DNA of 64,000 nucleotides, from positions 124,001 to 188,000 of the forward strand of contig NZ_BAABJH010000007.1 in assembly GCF_039543205.1 (NCBI RefSeq), in the 5' to 3' direction. The first letter of the stretch is position 1. Every line of letters starts with the position of its first letter. The stretch is from Flaviramulus_B aquimarinus (GTDB lineage Bacteria; Bacteroidota; Bacteroidia; Flavobacteriales; Flavobacteriaceae). The notes beneath the pieces were generated by a model, which did not search any database, was not told the origin of the DNA, and worked only from the letters and a program-made list of their open reading frames with translations. Position numbers and translations under genes: made by a program. Shown here one piece after another: positions 8,693-17,299 of this stretch.

Positions 8693-10281
8693 TGGACCAA
8701 AATAAAGTTGACATCCTTCAACGTGCACTCGCACGAGAAAAAGCAGCTAGAAAACAAGCAGAAAAAATTCTTGAAAGTAAAGCCGCAGAACTTTATGATG
8801 CCAAGCAAAAGCTAGAAAAATCATATTCAGAGTTAGAAGCATTACTCAATAAAACAGATTCGCAATTACAAGGTGTTTTTGAAAATATAGTCGATGCCTA
8901 TGTCATTATGGATTTAATGGGTAACATTTTAAAAATGAATGATGCCGCGGTAAGTCTGTTAGGTTTTAATGATGCCAAGCAAGATTATAATCTTCTTGAA
9001 ATGATAAACCCAAAAGAGGCAGAACGTGTTGCAGAATCCTTTAAGTTGTTATTAAAGAAAGGCGCACTCACCGATTTTCATGTCAATATAATTACAATAC
9101 AAAAAGAAGAGAAGTTAGTTCATATTAATGCAAGTATTATTTATGATAAAGGTGTTCCTGTTGCTGCTCAGGGTATTGTTAGAGATATAACCTTAGATAA
9201 TAAATATAAAAAAAGCCTAGAGGCCGAAAGAGAAAAATATAGAGCCATAACAGCAAACATGAACTTAGGTTTATTAGAGGTTGATAATGATGATGTTATT
9301 TTAATGAGTAATCAGAGTTTTGCAGAAATGTCTGGATATACAGAAGCGGAACTTAGCGGTAAAATGGCAAGTCGTTTATTTCTTGATAGTGAAGGTTCTA
9401 AAATTATTCAAAATGAAAATTCAAAACGATTAAAAGGGAAGACCAACTCTTATGAATTAAAAATAAAAAATAAGTTAGGACAAACAAAACATTGGTTAGT
9501 TAGTGGTGCGCCTAATTATAATTTAAATGGAGACGTTGTTGGTTCCATAGGTATTCATTTAGATATAACAGATTTAAAAAGTTTAGAACTTCAAAAAGAA
9601 AGACTATTATCTAAACTAGAAAAAAGTAATGATGAATTGCAAGAGTATGCTCATATAGTATCTCATGATTTAAAATCACCTTTACGAAGTATTAATGCGT
9701 TAGTTAGCTGGCTTAAAGAAGATAATGCCGGTAAATTAGATGAAACCAGTTTGCGAAATTTTGCGCTGATAGAAACCACATTAGAAAAAATGGAACAGCT
9801 TATTTCAGATGTGCTGAGTTACTCAAGTGTAGGAACTAATGAAGGCGAAAAAACAGATATTAATTTGAATGATTTGGTTACAGATTTAATTCAGATTATG
9901 TACAAGCCAGAACATATAACCATTGAAATTTTAAATACACTTCCAACACTTAAAGGCGATAAAACAAAGCTGCAACAAGTGTTTCAAAACTTAATAGGTA
10001 ATGCTATTAAATTTATAGATAAAGAAGCCGGTTTTGTTAAGATAAACCTTGAAGATCAAGAAACCCATTATAAGTTTTCAATAGCAGATAATGGTGTTGG
10101 TATAGAAAAACAAAACCATAATAAGATATTTAAAATATTTCATGCACTAAACAAAAGTAAAGATTCTACTGGTATAGGTTTATCTATAGTTAAAAAAATT
10201 GTTGAGTTACACGAAGGTGAGATTTGGTTAGAAAGTGAACATGGAAAAGGAACAACATTCTTTTTTACTTTAAAAAAATAG
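8692..10281 (+). CDS. Cytoplasmic PAS-PAS histidine kinase, H-NOX partner
   Basis: Soluble kinase of 529 aa without membrane segments. Order: N-terminal coiled coil (about 8-60), PAS (about 62-168), PAS (about 180-295), HisKA with phosphoacceptor H325 (VSHDLKSPLRS), then HATPase with N437 (QNLIGNAIKF), DNGVG (467-471) and GIGLSIV (494-500). Overlap with the H-NOX stop codon makes it the likely kinase controlled by haem-NO binding, as in H-NOX/HnoK pairs. The catalytic core closely resembles that of the second kinase of this operon, so the two may share targets. No receiver or Hpt domain is fused; those are separate genes here. Confidence 0.9.
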   Translation: MDQNKVDILQRALAREKAARKQAEKILESKAAELYDAKQKLEKSYSELEALLNKTDSQLQGVFENIVDAYVIMDLMGNILKMNDAAVSLLGFNDAKQDYNLLEMINPKEAERVAESFKLLLKKGALTDFHVNIITIQKEEKLVHINASIIYDKGVPVAAQGIVRDITLDNKYKKSLEAEREKYRAITANMNLGLLEVDNDDVILMSNQSFAEMSGYTEAELSGKMASRLFLDSEGSKIIQNENSKRLKGKTNSYELKIKNKLGQTKHWLVSGAPNYNLNGDVVGSIGIHLDITDLKSLELQKERLLSKLEKSNDELQEYAHIVSHDLKSPLRSINALVSWLKEDNAGKLDETSLRNFALIETTLEKMEQLISDVLSYSSVGTNEGEKTDINLNDLVTDLIQIMYKPEHITIEILNTLPTLKGDKTKLQQVFQNLIGNAIKFIDKEAGFVKINLEDQETHYKFSIADNGVGIEKQNHNKIFKIFHALNKSKDSTGIGLSIVKKIVELHEGEIWLESEHGKGTTFFFTLKK

Positions 10282-10286
10282 CATAT

Positions 10287-11417
10287 ATGAAGACGGTACA
10301 AATAAAGAAATATAAAACGGATGGCAGATGGCAATATCTAACAGAAAACATACCATTACAAAATCCTTTGGTTTTAGTATTGGGAAATAGGTATATGTTA
10401 GAAAACGAAACCATTTATAATGATGTTAAAGCGTTGTATCCAGATGGCGAAATTGTATTTGGCTCAACAAGCGGCGATATTACTTCAAATATCGTTGACG
10501 ATGAGGCGATTACTATAACAGCAACAGAATTTGAAAAAAGTCAGTTTTTAATCAAAACCAGTAATATTATAAATTCCGACAGTTATAAAACAGGTGTAGA
10601 TTTAGTTAATCAATTTCCTGAAGAAGGATTAAAATACATTTTTGTTTTATCAGAAGGGAGTTTTGTAAATGGTAGCCAGTTAACAAAAGGCATGAATGTT
10701 TCTAGTAAAGACAATATTTTGATAACAGGCGGTCTTTGTGGTGATGCCGCACGTTTTGAAAAAACAATTGCCTCGTATAATGAAAATCCAAAACCAGGAG
10801 AAATCATTGCTATAGGTTTTTATGGTGAAACACTAGAAGTTTCATTTTCAATTCATGGCGGTTGGACACCCTTTGGACCAGAACGCTTAGTTACCAAATC
10901 GAGTTCTAATGTACTTTATGAATTAGATAATCAGCCAGCTTTAGATTTGTATAAAAAATATTTGGGAGAGAAATCTACTGAATTGCCCGCAGCGGCATTA
11001 CTATATCCGCTTAATGTAAAATCAATTGAGGAAAAACAATCCTTTGTGAGAACGATTTTGAATATTAATGAAAAAGAAAATACCATGATTCTTGCCGGCG
11101 ATATTCCAGAAAACTCAAAAGTACAGCTCATGATGACTAATGTGGATAATATTGCAAATGCATCAGAACGTGCAGCAAAGCAAGCCTTGGAGTTGCGTGC
11201 CAATAAACCGCAATTAGCTTTATTGGTAAGTTGTATAGGGAGGAAGTTAGTTTTAGACCAGCGTGTAGAAGAAGAAATAGAAGAGGTTGTTACCGTGTTA
11301 GGTGACCAAACAGCTATATGTGGTTTTTATTCCTATGGAGAAATAGCCCCTTTTCATGGCGAAAATAACTGCCAGTTACATAACCAAACCATGACCATAA
11401 CGCTAATAAGCGAATAA
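10287..11417 (+). CDS. FIST-domain sensory protein, possible NosP NO sensor
   Basis: FIST_N plus FIST_C protein of 376 aa. FIST-family signatures include SIHGGWTPFGP (H190-P198) and the C-terminal GFYSYGEIAPFHG. Some FIST proteins (NosP) are haem-based NO sensors that control co-transcribed histidine kinases. This gene lies directly before a kinase (1-nt overlap) and two genes after an H-NOX, so a NosP role is attractive. Haem binding cannot be proved from sequence, and other FIST proteins are thought to sense small molecules such as amino acids. No signal peptide is present, so it is cytoplasmic. Confidence 0.82.
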   Translation: MKTVQIKKYKTDGRWQYLTENIPLQNPLVLVLGNRYMLENETIYNDVKALYPDGEIVFGSTSGDITSNIVDDEAITITATEFEKSQFLIKTSNIINSDSYKTGVDLVNQFPEEGLKYIFVLSEGSFVNGSQLTKGMNVSSKDNILITGGLCGDAARFEKTIASYNENPKPGEIIAIGFYGETLEVSFSIHGGWTPFGPERLVTKSSSNVLYELDNQPALDLYKKYLGEKSTELPAAALLYPLNVKSIEEKQSFVRTILNINEKENTMILAGDIPENSKVQLMMTNVDNIANASERAAKQALELRANKPQLALLVSCIGRKLVLDQRVEEEIEEVVTVLGDQTAICGFYSYGEIAPFHGENNCQLHNQTMTITLISE

Positions 11418-12466
11418 TGAACTCATTGCTTAAACGACAAATTCGAAAGTATTTATCACAAGAACAAGCTTCTTCAGGAGATTTAGAACAATTTCTGGAT
11501 GCTGTAAATCGGTCTTATGCCAATTTTGATGAACAATACGTGATGCAACAACGCGCCATGTCAATTAGTTCAGAAGAATTGTTTGTCGCTAATGAGCAAT
11601 TAAAACTAGAAGCCAAAGCTCAAAAAGAAGTTATTGACAAGTTAAAACACGTTATAGAAACACTTAAGTTTTATGAGCTACCAGAAAAAGAAAAACTAGA
11701 GAATATTGATTTAGATGGTTTGAAATTAGTTGAATTTATTGATAATCAGACTAAGGAAATTATTCAGATCAATAAACAGCGAGAAAAATTGTTAACTGAA
11801 TTAGCTTATCAAAACCAAGAATTAAGTGATTATGCCCATATGGTTTCACATGATTTAAAATCCCCGTTACGAAGTATAGATGCTTTAACCTCTTGGTTAA
11901 AAGAAGATTATAAAGATAAACTAGATGGTAGTGGAAATGATAGTATTAATTTAATTAGGAATAATGTTGAAAAAATGGATACCTTAATCAAAGGTATTTT
12001 AGATTATTCAACTATTAGCAAAAATCAAACAGAGTTTTATGATGTCGATATTGATAAATTAGTTGAAGATATTATTACCATCATGCATTTGCCATCAAAA
12101 ATATCAATAAAAAAGCTGTCAAATTTACCTGTAGTAAAAGGTGATAAATATAGGTTGCAACAACTCTTTCAAAATTTAATAGACAATGCTGTTAAGTATA
12201 ATGATAAAGAAGAAGGTACCATTGAAATTGGAGTTGAAGATGAAAATGATTTTTGGAAATTTTCCATTAAGGATAATGGAAAAGGTATAGAAGCACCATA
12301 CTTTGATAAAATATTTAAAACGTTTCAGAAACTAGAAAATAATCCAGAATCTTCTGGAATAGGCTTATCCATTGTAAAAAAAATAGTTAACCTGTATGGC
12401 GGAAATATTTGGTTGGAATCTGAAATTAATCAAGGCACAACCTTTTATTTTACACTTAGAAAATAG
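11417..12466 (+). CDS. Cytoplasmic histidine kinase, FIST partner
   Basis: Soluble kinase of 349 aa. An N-terminal helical/coiled-coil segment (about 1-135) of the kind seen in FIST-linked kinases precedes HisKA with H145 (VSHDLKSPLRS) and an HATPase with N-box (QNLIDNAVKY), DNGKG and GIGLSIV. The dimerisation/phosphotransfer helix is strikingly like that of the upstream PAS kinase (shared SHDLKSPLRSI, SWLKED), which indicates duplication and probably common phosphotransfer partners. It lacks PAS, HAMP and membrane segments, so its input most likely comes from the FIST protein encoded immediately upstream with overlapping stop and start codons. Confidence 0.9.
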   Translation: MNSLLKRQIRKYLSQEQASSGDLEQFLDAVNRSYANFDEQYVMQQRAMSISSEELFVANEQLKLEAKAQKEVIDKLKHVIETLKFYELPEKEKLENIDLDGLKLVEFIDNQTKEIIQINKQREKLLTELAYQNQELSDYAHMVSHDLKSPLRSIDALTSWLKEDYKDKLDGSGNDSINLIRNNVEKMDTLIKGILDYSTISKNQTEFYDVDIDKLVEDIITIMHLPSKISIKKLSNLPVVKGDKYRLQQLFQNLIDNAVKYNDKEEGTIEIGVEDENDFWKFSIKDNGKGIEAPYFDKIFKTFQKLENNPESSGIGLSIVKKIVNLYGGNIWLESEINQGTTFYFTLRK

Positions 12467-12468
12467 AT

Positions 12469-12786
12469 ATGGAACAACCCAATTTATCCTATATAAATAA
12501 ATTGTCTGGAGGCGATAAAGCCTTTGAAGACAAGCTTATTGCTATAATAAAAGCAGAGTATCCTAAAGAAAAAACAGTCTACATGAAAAATGTAGAATGC
12601 AATAATTTTAAAGAAGCTGCAGAAAATGTCCACAAACTTAAACATAAAATTAGTATTTTAGGACTTGAAAAAAGTTATGAAGTGGCTAATGGTTTCGAAG
12701 AAAATTTAAAAGAGAACAGTTTAGCTGGTAAACAAGATTTTGAAATCATACTTAAAAACATTACCGACTTTTTAGCTACCATATAA
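12469..12786 (+). CDS. Hpt phosphotransfer protein
   Basis: Four-helix histidine phosphotransfer protein of 105 aa. H55 in ENVHKLKHKISILGL matches the Hpt active-site pattern (AHxLKG...G). It lies 2 bp after the second kinase and 9 bp before the LytTR regulator. It is expected to accept phosphate from a receiver aspartate and hand it to the terminal response regulator. The only receiver without an output domain in the operon is the first gene, so the inferred route is kinase His to receiver D58 to Hpt H55 to LytTR D53. Confidence 0.85.
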   Translation: MEQPNLSYINKLSGGDKAFEDKLIAIIKAEYPKEKTVYMKNVECNNFKEAAENVHKLKHKISILGLEKSYEVANGFEENLKENSLAGKQDFEIILKNITDFLATI

Positions 12787-12795
12787 TGTTATTTT

Positions 12796-13515
12796 ATGAA
12801 CTGTATTATTATTGATGATGAAGCAACGGCAAGGGCTATAATAGAGCAACTTTGTTCCAACATTCCAAGTTTAAACGTTTTAGAGGCATTTCCTAATGCC
12901 ATGCAAGCCATAAAATATTTAAATCAAAATGAAGTTGACCTTATTTTTTTAGACATCCATATGCCAGATTTTACAGGATTTGATTTTATTCAAACTTTAA
13001 AAAATCCACCAAAAATTATTCTAACAACAAGTGATTCCAAATTTGCAATAGAAGCTTTTGAGTACGATTGTATTGTCGATTATCTAGTCAAACCTATTGC
13101 ATTGCCCCGTTTTGAAAAAGCTATTCAGAAAGCAAGTGCCATAAAAGAACAACCAGTAAAGACAACAAATGACATATCTGAAAACCTTGTAGAAACCACT
13201 TCAGGAAATGATTTATATATAAATATAGATCGCCGCTTAATAAAAATAGATATTCCAAGTATATACTTAATAGAGGCCAAAGGCGATTATATTAATGTAA
13301 AGACTGAAGAGAAAAACTATACGGTACATTCCACACTAAAAAAGATAGAAGAAAAATTACCAAACGATTTGTTTTTAAAAGTACACCGCTCTTATATTAT
13401 CAACGTTCAAAAAATAATAGATATTGAAGATAATAGTGTGCTAATTAAAAAGGATGTCATTCCCGTAAGTCGTTCAAACCGACCCGAATTAATGAAGCGA
13501 TTAAATTTGCTTTAA
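12796..13515 (+). CDS. LytTR-family response regulator
   Basis: Response regulator of 239 aa. The receiver domain (about 1-120) has acidic residues D7/D8/E9 and phosphoacceptor D53 in LIFLDIHMPDFTG. A linker of about 25 residues leads to a LytTR DNA-binding domain (about 145-238) with typical IEAKGDYINV and LFLKVHRSYIINV. It is the last gene and the only DNA-binding output of the operon, so it should turn the sensory input into transcription. LytTR proteins bind 9-bp direct repeats spaced by about 12 bp; such a repeat lies upstream of the operon at 7630-7659. Confidence 0.92.
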   Translation: MNCIIIDDEATARAIIEQLCSNIPSLNVLEAFPNAMQAIKYLNQNEVDLIFLDIHMPDFTGFDFIQTLKNPPKIILTTSDSKFAIEAFEYDCIVDYLVKPIALPRFEKAIQKASAIKEQPVKTTNDISENLVETTSGNDLYINIDRRLIKIDIPSIYLIEAKGDYINVKTEEKNYTVHSTLKKIEEKLPNDLFLKVHRSYIINVQKIIDIEDNSVLIKKDVIPVSRSNRPELMKRLNLL

Positions 13516-13538
13516 CCTATTTTTAGTTTGTAGTAAAA

Positions 13539-14753
13539 CTAAGCCTTTCTTTCCAAAAGGGCCATATAAAACCCATCAAACCCAGATGTATGCGCCAATA
13601 CTTTTTTATCTTTCACTAAAGTAAAGTTTGCACCTGCCTCAGAAACTAAAAAGGTTTTAACCTGTTCTTGGTTTTCAGATGGCAATACTGAGCAAGTTGC
13701 ATAAACCAATTGCCCGCCAGCTTTTACCATTTTAGAATATTGTTGTAAAATGTCTTGCTGTGTGTGTTTTATTTTATCAAGAAAATCAGGTTGCAGTTTC
13801 CATTTAGCATCAGGGTTTCTGCGTAAAACTCCTAAACCAGAACATGGAGCATCAATTAAAACGCGGTCGGCTTTATCATAAAGCTTTTTTATCACTTTAG
13901 TGGATTCTATAACTCGGTTTTCGATATTATGGGCACCGTTTCGCTTGGCACGTCGTTTTAATTCATGGAGTTTATTGGCATAAATATCCATCGCAATAAT
14001 TTGCCCTTTATTTTCCATTAATGACGCTAGATGTAATGTTTTTCCACCAGCACCAGCACAAGTATCTACGACCCGCATACCAGGTTTTACATTTAAAAAC
14101 TCAGCCACTAGTTGTGATGAAGCATCTTGAACCTCAAAATGACCACTTTTAAATGCTTCGGTAGAAAACACATTAGCACGTTCTCGCAATTTTAAAGCAT
14201 TTGGATGACCTTTTATAAACTCAGTTTCAATATCTAAATCAAATAATGCAGCTTGTAATTTTTCCTTGTTTGTTTTAAGGGTGTTTACTCTTAAAATAAC
14301 ATCGGCTTGTTGGTTTAATGCCGCAATTTCTTTATTCCAAATGGTATCACCTAATTCTTTTCTTCCAATCTCATCCATCCAATCTGGAATAGATTCTTTA
14401 AATCTTCTAACTTTAGAAAGCTCATCGTAGCGACCTTTGATTTTACGCAATGGTGTGCCTTCAAAATATTTCCAATCAGGTAGTTTAATTCCTTTTAAAG
14501 TGGCCCAAACGGCAAACATACGCCACAGGTTATCGCGGTCAAAAGGTTCTTTTACTTCAGCAATTTCAGCATATAAGCGTTTCCAACGTACCATGTCGTA
14601 TGTGGTTTCGGCAACAAAACCTCTATCTCTAGCTCCCCAACGTTTATCGCGTTTTAAAAGTTGTTGAATAACCTTGTCGGCATACTTACCTTCGTTAAAA
14701 ATTAAGGTTAAACCATCAATAACGGCAAAGCATAAATTTCTGTGTAATCGCAT
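13539..14753 (-). CDS. RsmB/NOP2-type RNA (cytosine-5) methyltransferase
   Basis: Class I SAM-dependent methyltransferase of 404 aa from the ATG at 14753. The SAM site is VVDTCAGAGGKTLHLA; the two catalytic cysteines are in DAPCSGLGVLRRNPD and VYATCSVLPSEN. The N-terminal part resembles the NusB-like or RNA-binding region of the family. The exact rRNA or tRNA target is not clear from sequence, so I give no symbol. An in-frame TTG at 14774 would extend the protein by seven residues but lies inside the predicted -7 promoter box, so it is unlikely to be the start. Confidence 0.9.
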   Translation of the reverse strand: MRLHRNLCFAVIDGLTLIFNEGKYADKVIQQLLKRDKRWGARDRGFVAETTYDMVRWKRLYAEIAEVKEPFDRDNLWRMFAVWATLKGIKLPDWKYFEGTPLRKIKGRYDELSKVRRFKESIPDWMDEIGRKELGDTIWNKEIAALNQQADVILRVNTLKTNKEKLQAALFDLDIETEFIKGHPNALKLRERANVFSTEAFKSGHFEVQDASSQLVAEFLNVKPGMRVVDTCAGAGGKTLHLASLMENKGQIIAMDIYANKLHELKRRAKRNGAHNIENRVIESTKVIKKLYDKADRVLIDAPCSGLGVLRRNPDAKWKLQPDFLDKIKHTQQDILQQYSKMVKAGGQLVYATCSVLPSENQEQVKTFLVSEAGANFTLVKDKKVLAHTSGFDGFYMALLERKA

Positions 14754-14771
14754 CGTGTGTAAATAAGGCTG

Positions 14772-14779
14772 CAAAGTTA
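14772..14779 (-). promoter_or_regulatory. -7 box for the RNA methyltransferase
   Basis: Reading the minus strand, TAACTTTG matches TAnnTTTG and lies 18 bp before the ATG at 14753. No clear -33 TTG is seen at the usual spacing. Confidence 0.5.
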
Positions 14780-14813
14780 CGTTTTAAATGTGTATTTGAT
14801 AAGTGGTTAATAA

Positions 14814-15053
14814 CTTATTTCGTTACCTAGTGTCATTCCAGTAATTTATTTTTTGACTGAAAATGAATTTATAGAAGACATACAAAATAATAATGCTAAT
14901 GCGTATGGGAAGTTGATTGACGATTTTTTGCATACCGAAAACTTTTTGTTAATAGATAAAAACAAACATATTAGAGGAATTTATAATGGTTTGAACAGGG
15001 CGTCTATTGCCCAAATGATAACAGATACCAAAGCCTTATTGTTAGAAAATTAA
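14814..15053 (+). pseudogene. C-terminal remnant of a SCO1/SenC-family copper chaperone
   Basis: The reading frame is open from 14814 and carries only the last third of a SCO protein: an FLT segment, then DDFLHTENFLLIDKNKHI and RGIYNGLN, matching the family's conserved His-loop and C-terminal strand. The N-terminal thioredoxin-fold half with the copper-binding CxxxC is absent from the preceding DNA, where the frame is closed by TAA at 14811. No ATG is available; TTG at 14853 is the only candidate start. The gene's 3' end and terminator survive. I read it as a 5'-deleted relic, with a small translated peptide as the alternative. Confidence 0.6.
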
Positions 15054-15098
15054 GAGGATAATACAAGAGGTTTGATTTGATTGATAGTTCTTTTGACT

Positions 15099-15128
15099 AA
15101 AAGCTTCGGGTTTATTCCTGAAGCTTTT
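15099..15128 (+). terminator. Terminator after the SCO remnant
   Basis: A 12-bp stem (AAAAGCTTCGGG with CCTGAAGCTTTT, one G-U pair) encloses a 6-nt loop and is followed by a T-rich tract. It lies 46 bp after the relic's stop codon. Confidence 0.75.
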
Positions 15129-15155
15129 CTATTTTTATGGAAATTTGATAATACA

Positions 15156-16280
15156 ATGAAAAGAATAATAAATTTCGTATTGGGTATTGGTTTAATTATA
15201 GGCATAGTAAGTTTTGGTGTCACGAATAAAAATAAGCCAGTAGAAAAACCAAACAATAAAAATTTTTCTAAAGTAAAAATTGAAACTTTGATAGCAGATT
15301 CCACTTTAAATATTAGGGCTTTAGAAATAGTAAAATCAGAATTCACTTTTCCTGTTTACTTAACTTCAAAAGGAGAATTAGGAATTTTAATGCCAAATTC
15401 TACTTTTAATCATGTAGATTCTTTAAAAAATAAATCGTTTTATATTCATAAAGTTGATTTGTCAAATGATACTCTAAAATTAAATTTTAGAGCTTTAGCG
15501 ATACAAAAAAATAGTGGTTACGGAATAACAATTGGTAGTCCAGCAATGCTATTCAGATTAGATGCAGATTTAGAAAAGAACAAACTAGTCTATCAAGAAA
15601 ATCACCCCAATACCTTTTATGATTCTATGGATTTTTGGAATGAGCAAGAAGGCATTGCCATTGGCGACCCTACAGACGATTGTATGAGTATCATTATTAC
15701 GCGAGATGGTGGTAGTACTTGGACTAAATTATCTTGTGATGTTTTACCAAAAGTCAAAGCAGGCGAAGCCGCTTTTGCAGCTAGCGACACCAATATTGCT
15801 ATAGTCGGTAACCATACTTGGGTTGCCACAGGCGGAAAGGCTAGCAGGGTTTTGTATTCACCAGATAAAGGAAAAACATGGGTGATTTACAATACGCCAA
15901 TTGTTCAAGGTAAGGAAACAACAGGCATGTATTCTATTGATTTTTATGATGAATTACATGGTTTTGCTATTGGAGGCGATTACACCAAACCAAACAATAA
16001 TACAGCTAATAAAATCCGAACTCAAGATGGTGGAAAAACTTGGGCATTAGTTGCTGGAAATCAAAGCCCAGGCTACAGAAGTTGTGTGCAATATATTCCA
16101 AATAGAAAAGGGAAGGAGCTTGTTGCTATTGGTTTTAAGGGTATTGATTATAGTAATGATTCTGGTAGCACATGGAAACATATAAGTGATGAAGGTTTCT
16201 ACACCATTCGTTTTTTAAATGATTCGGTAGCTTATGCTGCTGGTGCTGGTAGAATTTCTAAACTAACTTTTAAGGAATAA
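15156..16280 (+). CDS. BNR/Ycf48-like beta-propeller protein
   Basis: Exported repeat protein of 374 aa. It has an N-terminal membrane segment (about residues 5-21, INFVLGIGLIIGIVSF) and at least four Asp-box repeats of the SxDxGxTW type: ITRDGGSTW, SPDKGKTW, TQDGGKTW and SNDSGSTW. This is the sialidase/photosystem II assembly factor (Ycf48/HCF136) beta-propeller architecture, often annotated as an oxidoreductase in Flavobacteriaceae without experimental support. The ATG at 15156 is chosen because earlier codons lie in the upstream terminator hairpin. It appears to be a single-gene unit; the function is unknown. Confidence 0.8.
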   Translation: MKRIINFVLGIGLIIGIVSFGVTNKNKPVEKPNNKNFSKVKIETLIADSTLNIRALEIVKSEFTFPVYLTSKGELGILMPNSTFNHVDSLKNKSFYIHKVDLSNDTLKLNFRALAIQKNSGYGITIGSPAMLFRLDADLEKNKLVYQENHPNTFYDSMDFWNEQEGIAIGDPTDDCMSIIITRDGGSTWTKLSCDVLPKVKAGEAAFAASDTNIAIVGNHTWVATGGKASRVLYSPDKGKTWVIYNTPIVQGKETTGMYSIDFYDELHGFAIGGDYTKPNNNTANKIRTQDGGKTWALVAGNQSPGYRSCVQYIPNRKGKELVAIGFKGIDYSNDSGSTWKHISDEGFYTIRFLNDSVAYAAGAGRISKLTFKE

Positions 16281-16292
16281 AAGAGAAAATAA

Positions 16293-16736
16293 CTAATTGC
16301 CTTGCTCTTTTTTTCTTTTTTTATATTCATGGAGCATTTTCTTTTTAAAATCTTCTTCTACTATTTTGAGCAAAATAATTTTTTTAGAAGGAATAATACT
16401 TCTGAGCTTATTTGAAAATTCCATGCGTAAATTATGCATGCTATCTTCAGCTTTGTTAAGCCTGTTTAAAAGTTTGTCTGCTTTATCATCAGACATGGTC
16501 TCTATGTTAGTCCTTATCTCTTTACGAATGGATCTTATATCTTCAAATCGAATTTTAGAAGTTTCCTTTTCATAGGCATTGTAAACCGGCCAGAATTGTT
16601 GTGCTTCTTTTTCGGATAGGTCTAGTTTTTCAGTAATTAAAGACACTTTTAGTGCTTTTATGCGTTCTCTTTTATTATTTTGCGCCATTAGGTTTAATGA
16701 CGTAAATAATAAGAAAATAAGAAGTAGTTTTTTCAT
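16293..16736 (-). CDS. Exported helical protein of an ECF sigma module
   Basis: 147-aa protein with a clear signal peptide (cleavage near LMAQ/NN), then an almost wholly helical, highly charged chain. It fits the periplasmic family often named sensor of ECF-type sigma factor in Flavobacteriaceae, with the recurring EKEAQQFWPVY segment reminiscent of Spy/CpxP-like LTxxQ proteins. It is the third gene of a sigma factor - membrane protein - exported protein operon, so a role in sensing envelope stress and signalling to the sigma factor is likely but inferred. Confidence 0.7.
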   Translation of the reverse strand: MKKLLLIFLLFTSLNLMAQNNKRERIKALKVSLITEKLDLSEKEAQQFWPVYNAYEKETSKIRFEDIRSIRKEIRTNIETMSDDKADKLLNRLNKAEDSMHNLRMEFSNKLRSIIPSKKIILLKIVEEDFKKKMLHEYKKRKKEQGN

Positions 16737-16747
16737 TTTATATATGT

Positions 16748-17257
16748 TTATTCTATCATTAAAGCTTCTATATCGGCATTGTTTAATAAATAGTCTTCAA
16801 TATGATCGTTGTTAAAATCATGCTCAATATTAATACTTTCTATAATTTGCTCATCACTTAGTAATGCCGCAAGTTCGTATGAGCTAATATTTTCCTCAAT
16901 AATATAATTTTCAACGGTTTCAATATCTAAATTACTAAAAGAAGGGTTGTTATCAAAAATAGAAAGGTTGAATAATAATAAAATTGCAGCAGCAATACTT
17001 GAAATATAAACCAAGTTTTTTTTGCTGAATAACGAAATCAATTTTGATTCTTCTGTATTTAAAATATCCTTTGTTAGAATTTTATCATCAAAAGATTCAA
17101 AATAATTATCAGGAACTTTAAATCCCGTTTTTTTAATGGATTCTAAATGGTTTTCATTATTCAATTTACTTAAAAATTTCTCGTCAAAAGACTCAAAATA
17201 ATCGTCAGGTGTTTTAAACCCTGTAGATTTAATGTTATGTAAACTGCTTTTTTTCAT
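16748..17257 (-). CDS. Putative membrane anti-sigma protein with duplicated motif
   Basis: 169-aa protein with one membrane segment near residues 88-106 (LVYISSIAAAILLLFNLSIF). The cytoplasmic N-terminus holds two copies of a 15-residue motif, TGFKTPDDYFESFDE (about 12-26) and TGFKVPDNYFESFDD (about 45-59). The C-terminal part outside the membrane is acidic. Its place between an ECF sigma gene and an exported helical protein points to an anti-sigma factor. It has no recognisable zinc-binding anti-sigma domain, so the motif repeats may be the sigma-contacting part. Confidence 0.65.
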   Translation of the reverse strand: MKKSSLHNIKSTGFKTPDDYFESFDEKFLSKLNNENHLESIKKTGFKVPDNYFESFDDKILTKDILNTEESKLISLFSKKNLVYISSIAAAILLLFNLSIFDNNPSFSNLDIETVENYIIEENISSYELAALLSDEQIIESINIEHDFNNDHIEDYLLNNADIEALMIE

Positions 17258-17299
17258 TATGATACTATTGCTTCTTTGACTAAAATAGGCTTAAAAGGT

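Noticed and set aside
15099..15128. Inverted repeat as a mobile-element end
   Set aside because: It is a single hairpin with a T-tract after a gene remnant and no transposase or target duplication was seen, so a terminator explains it.
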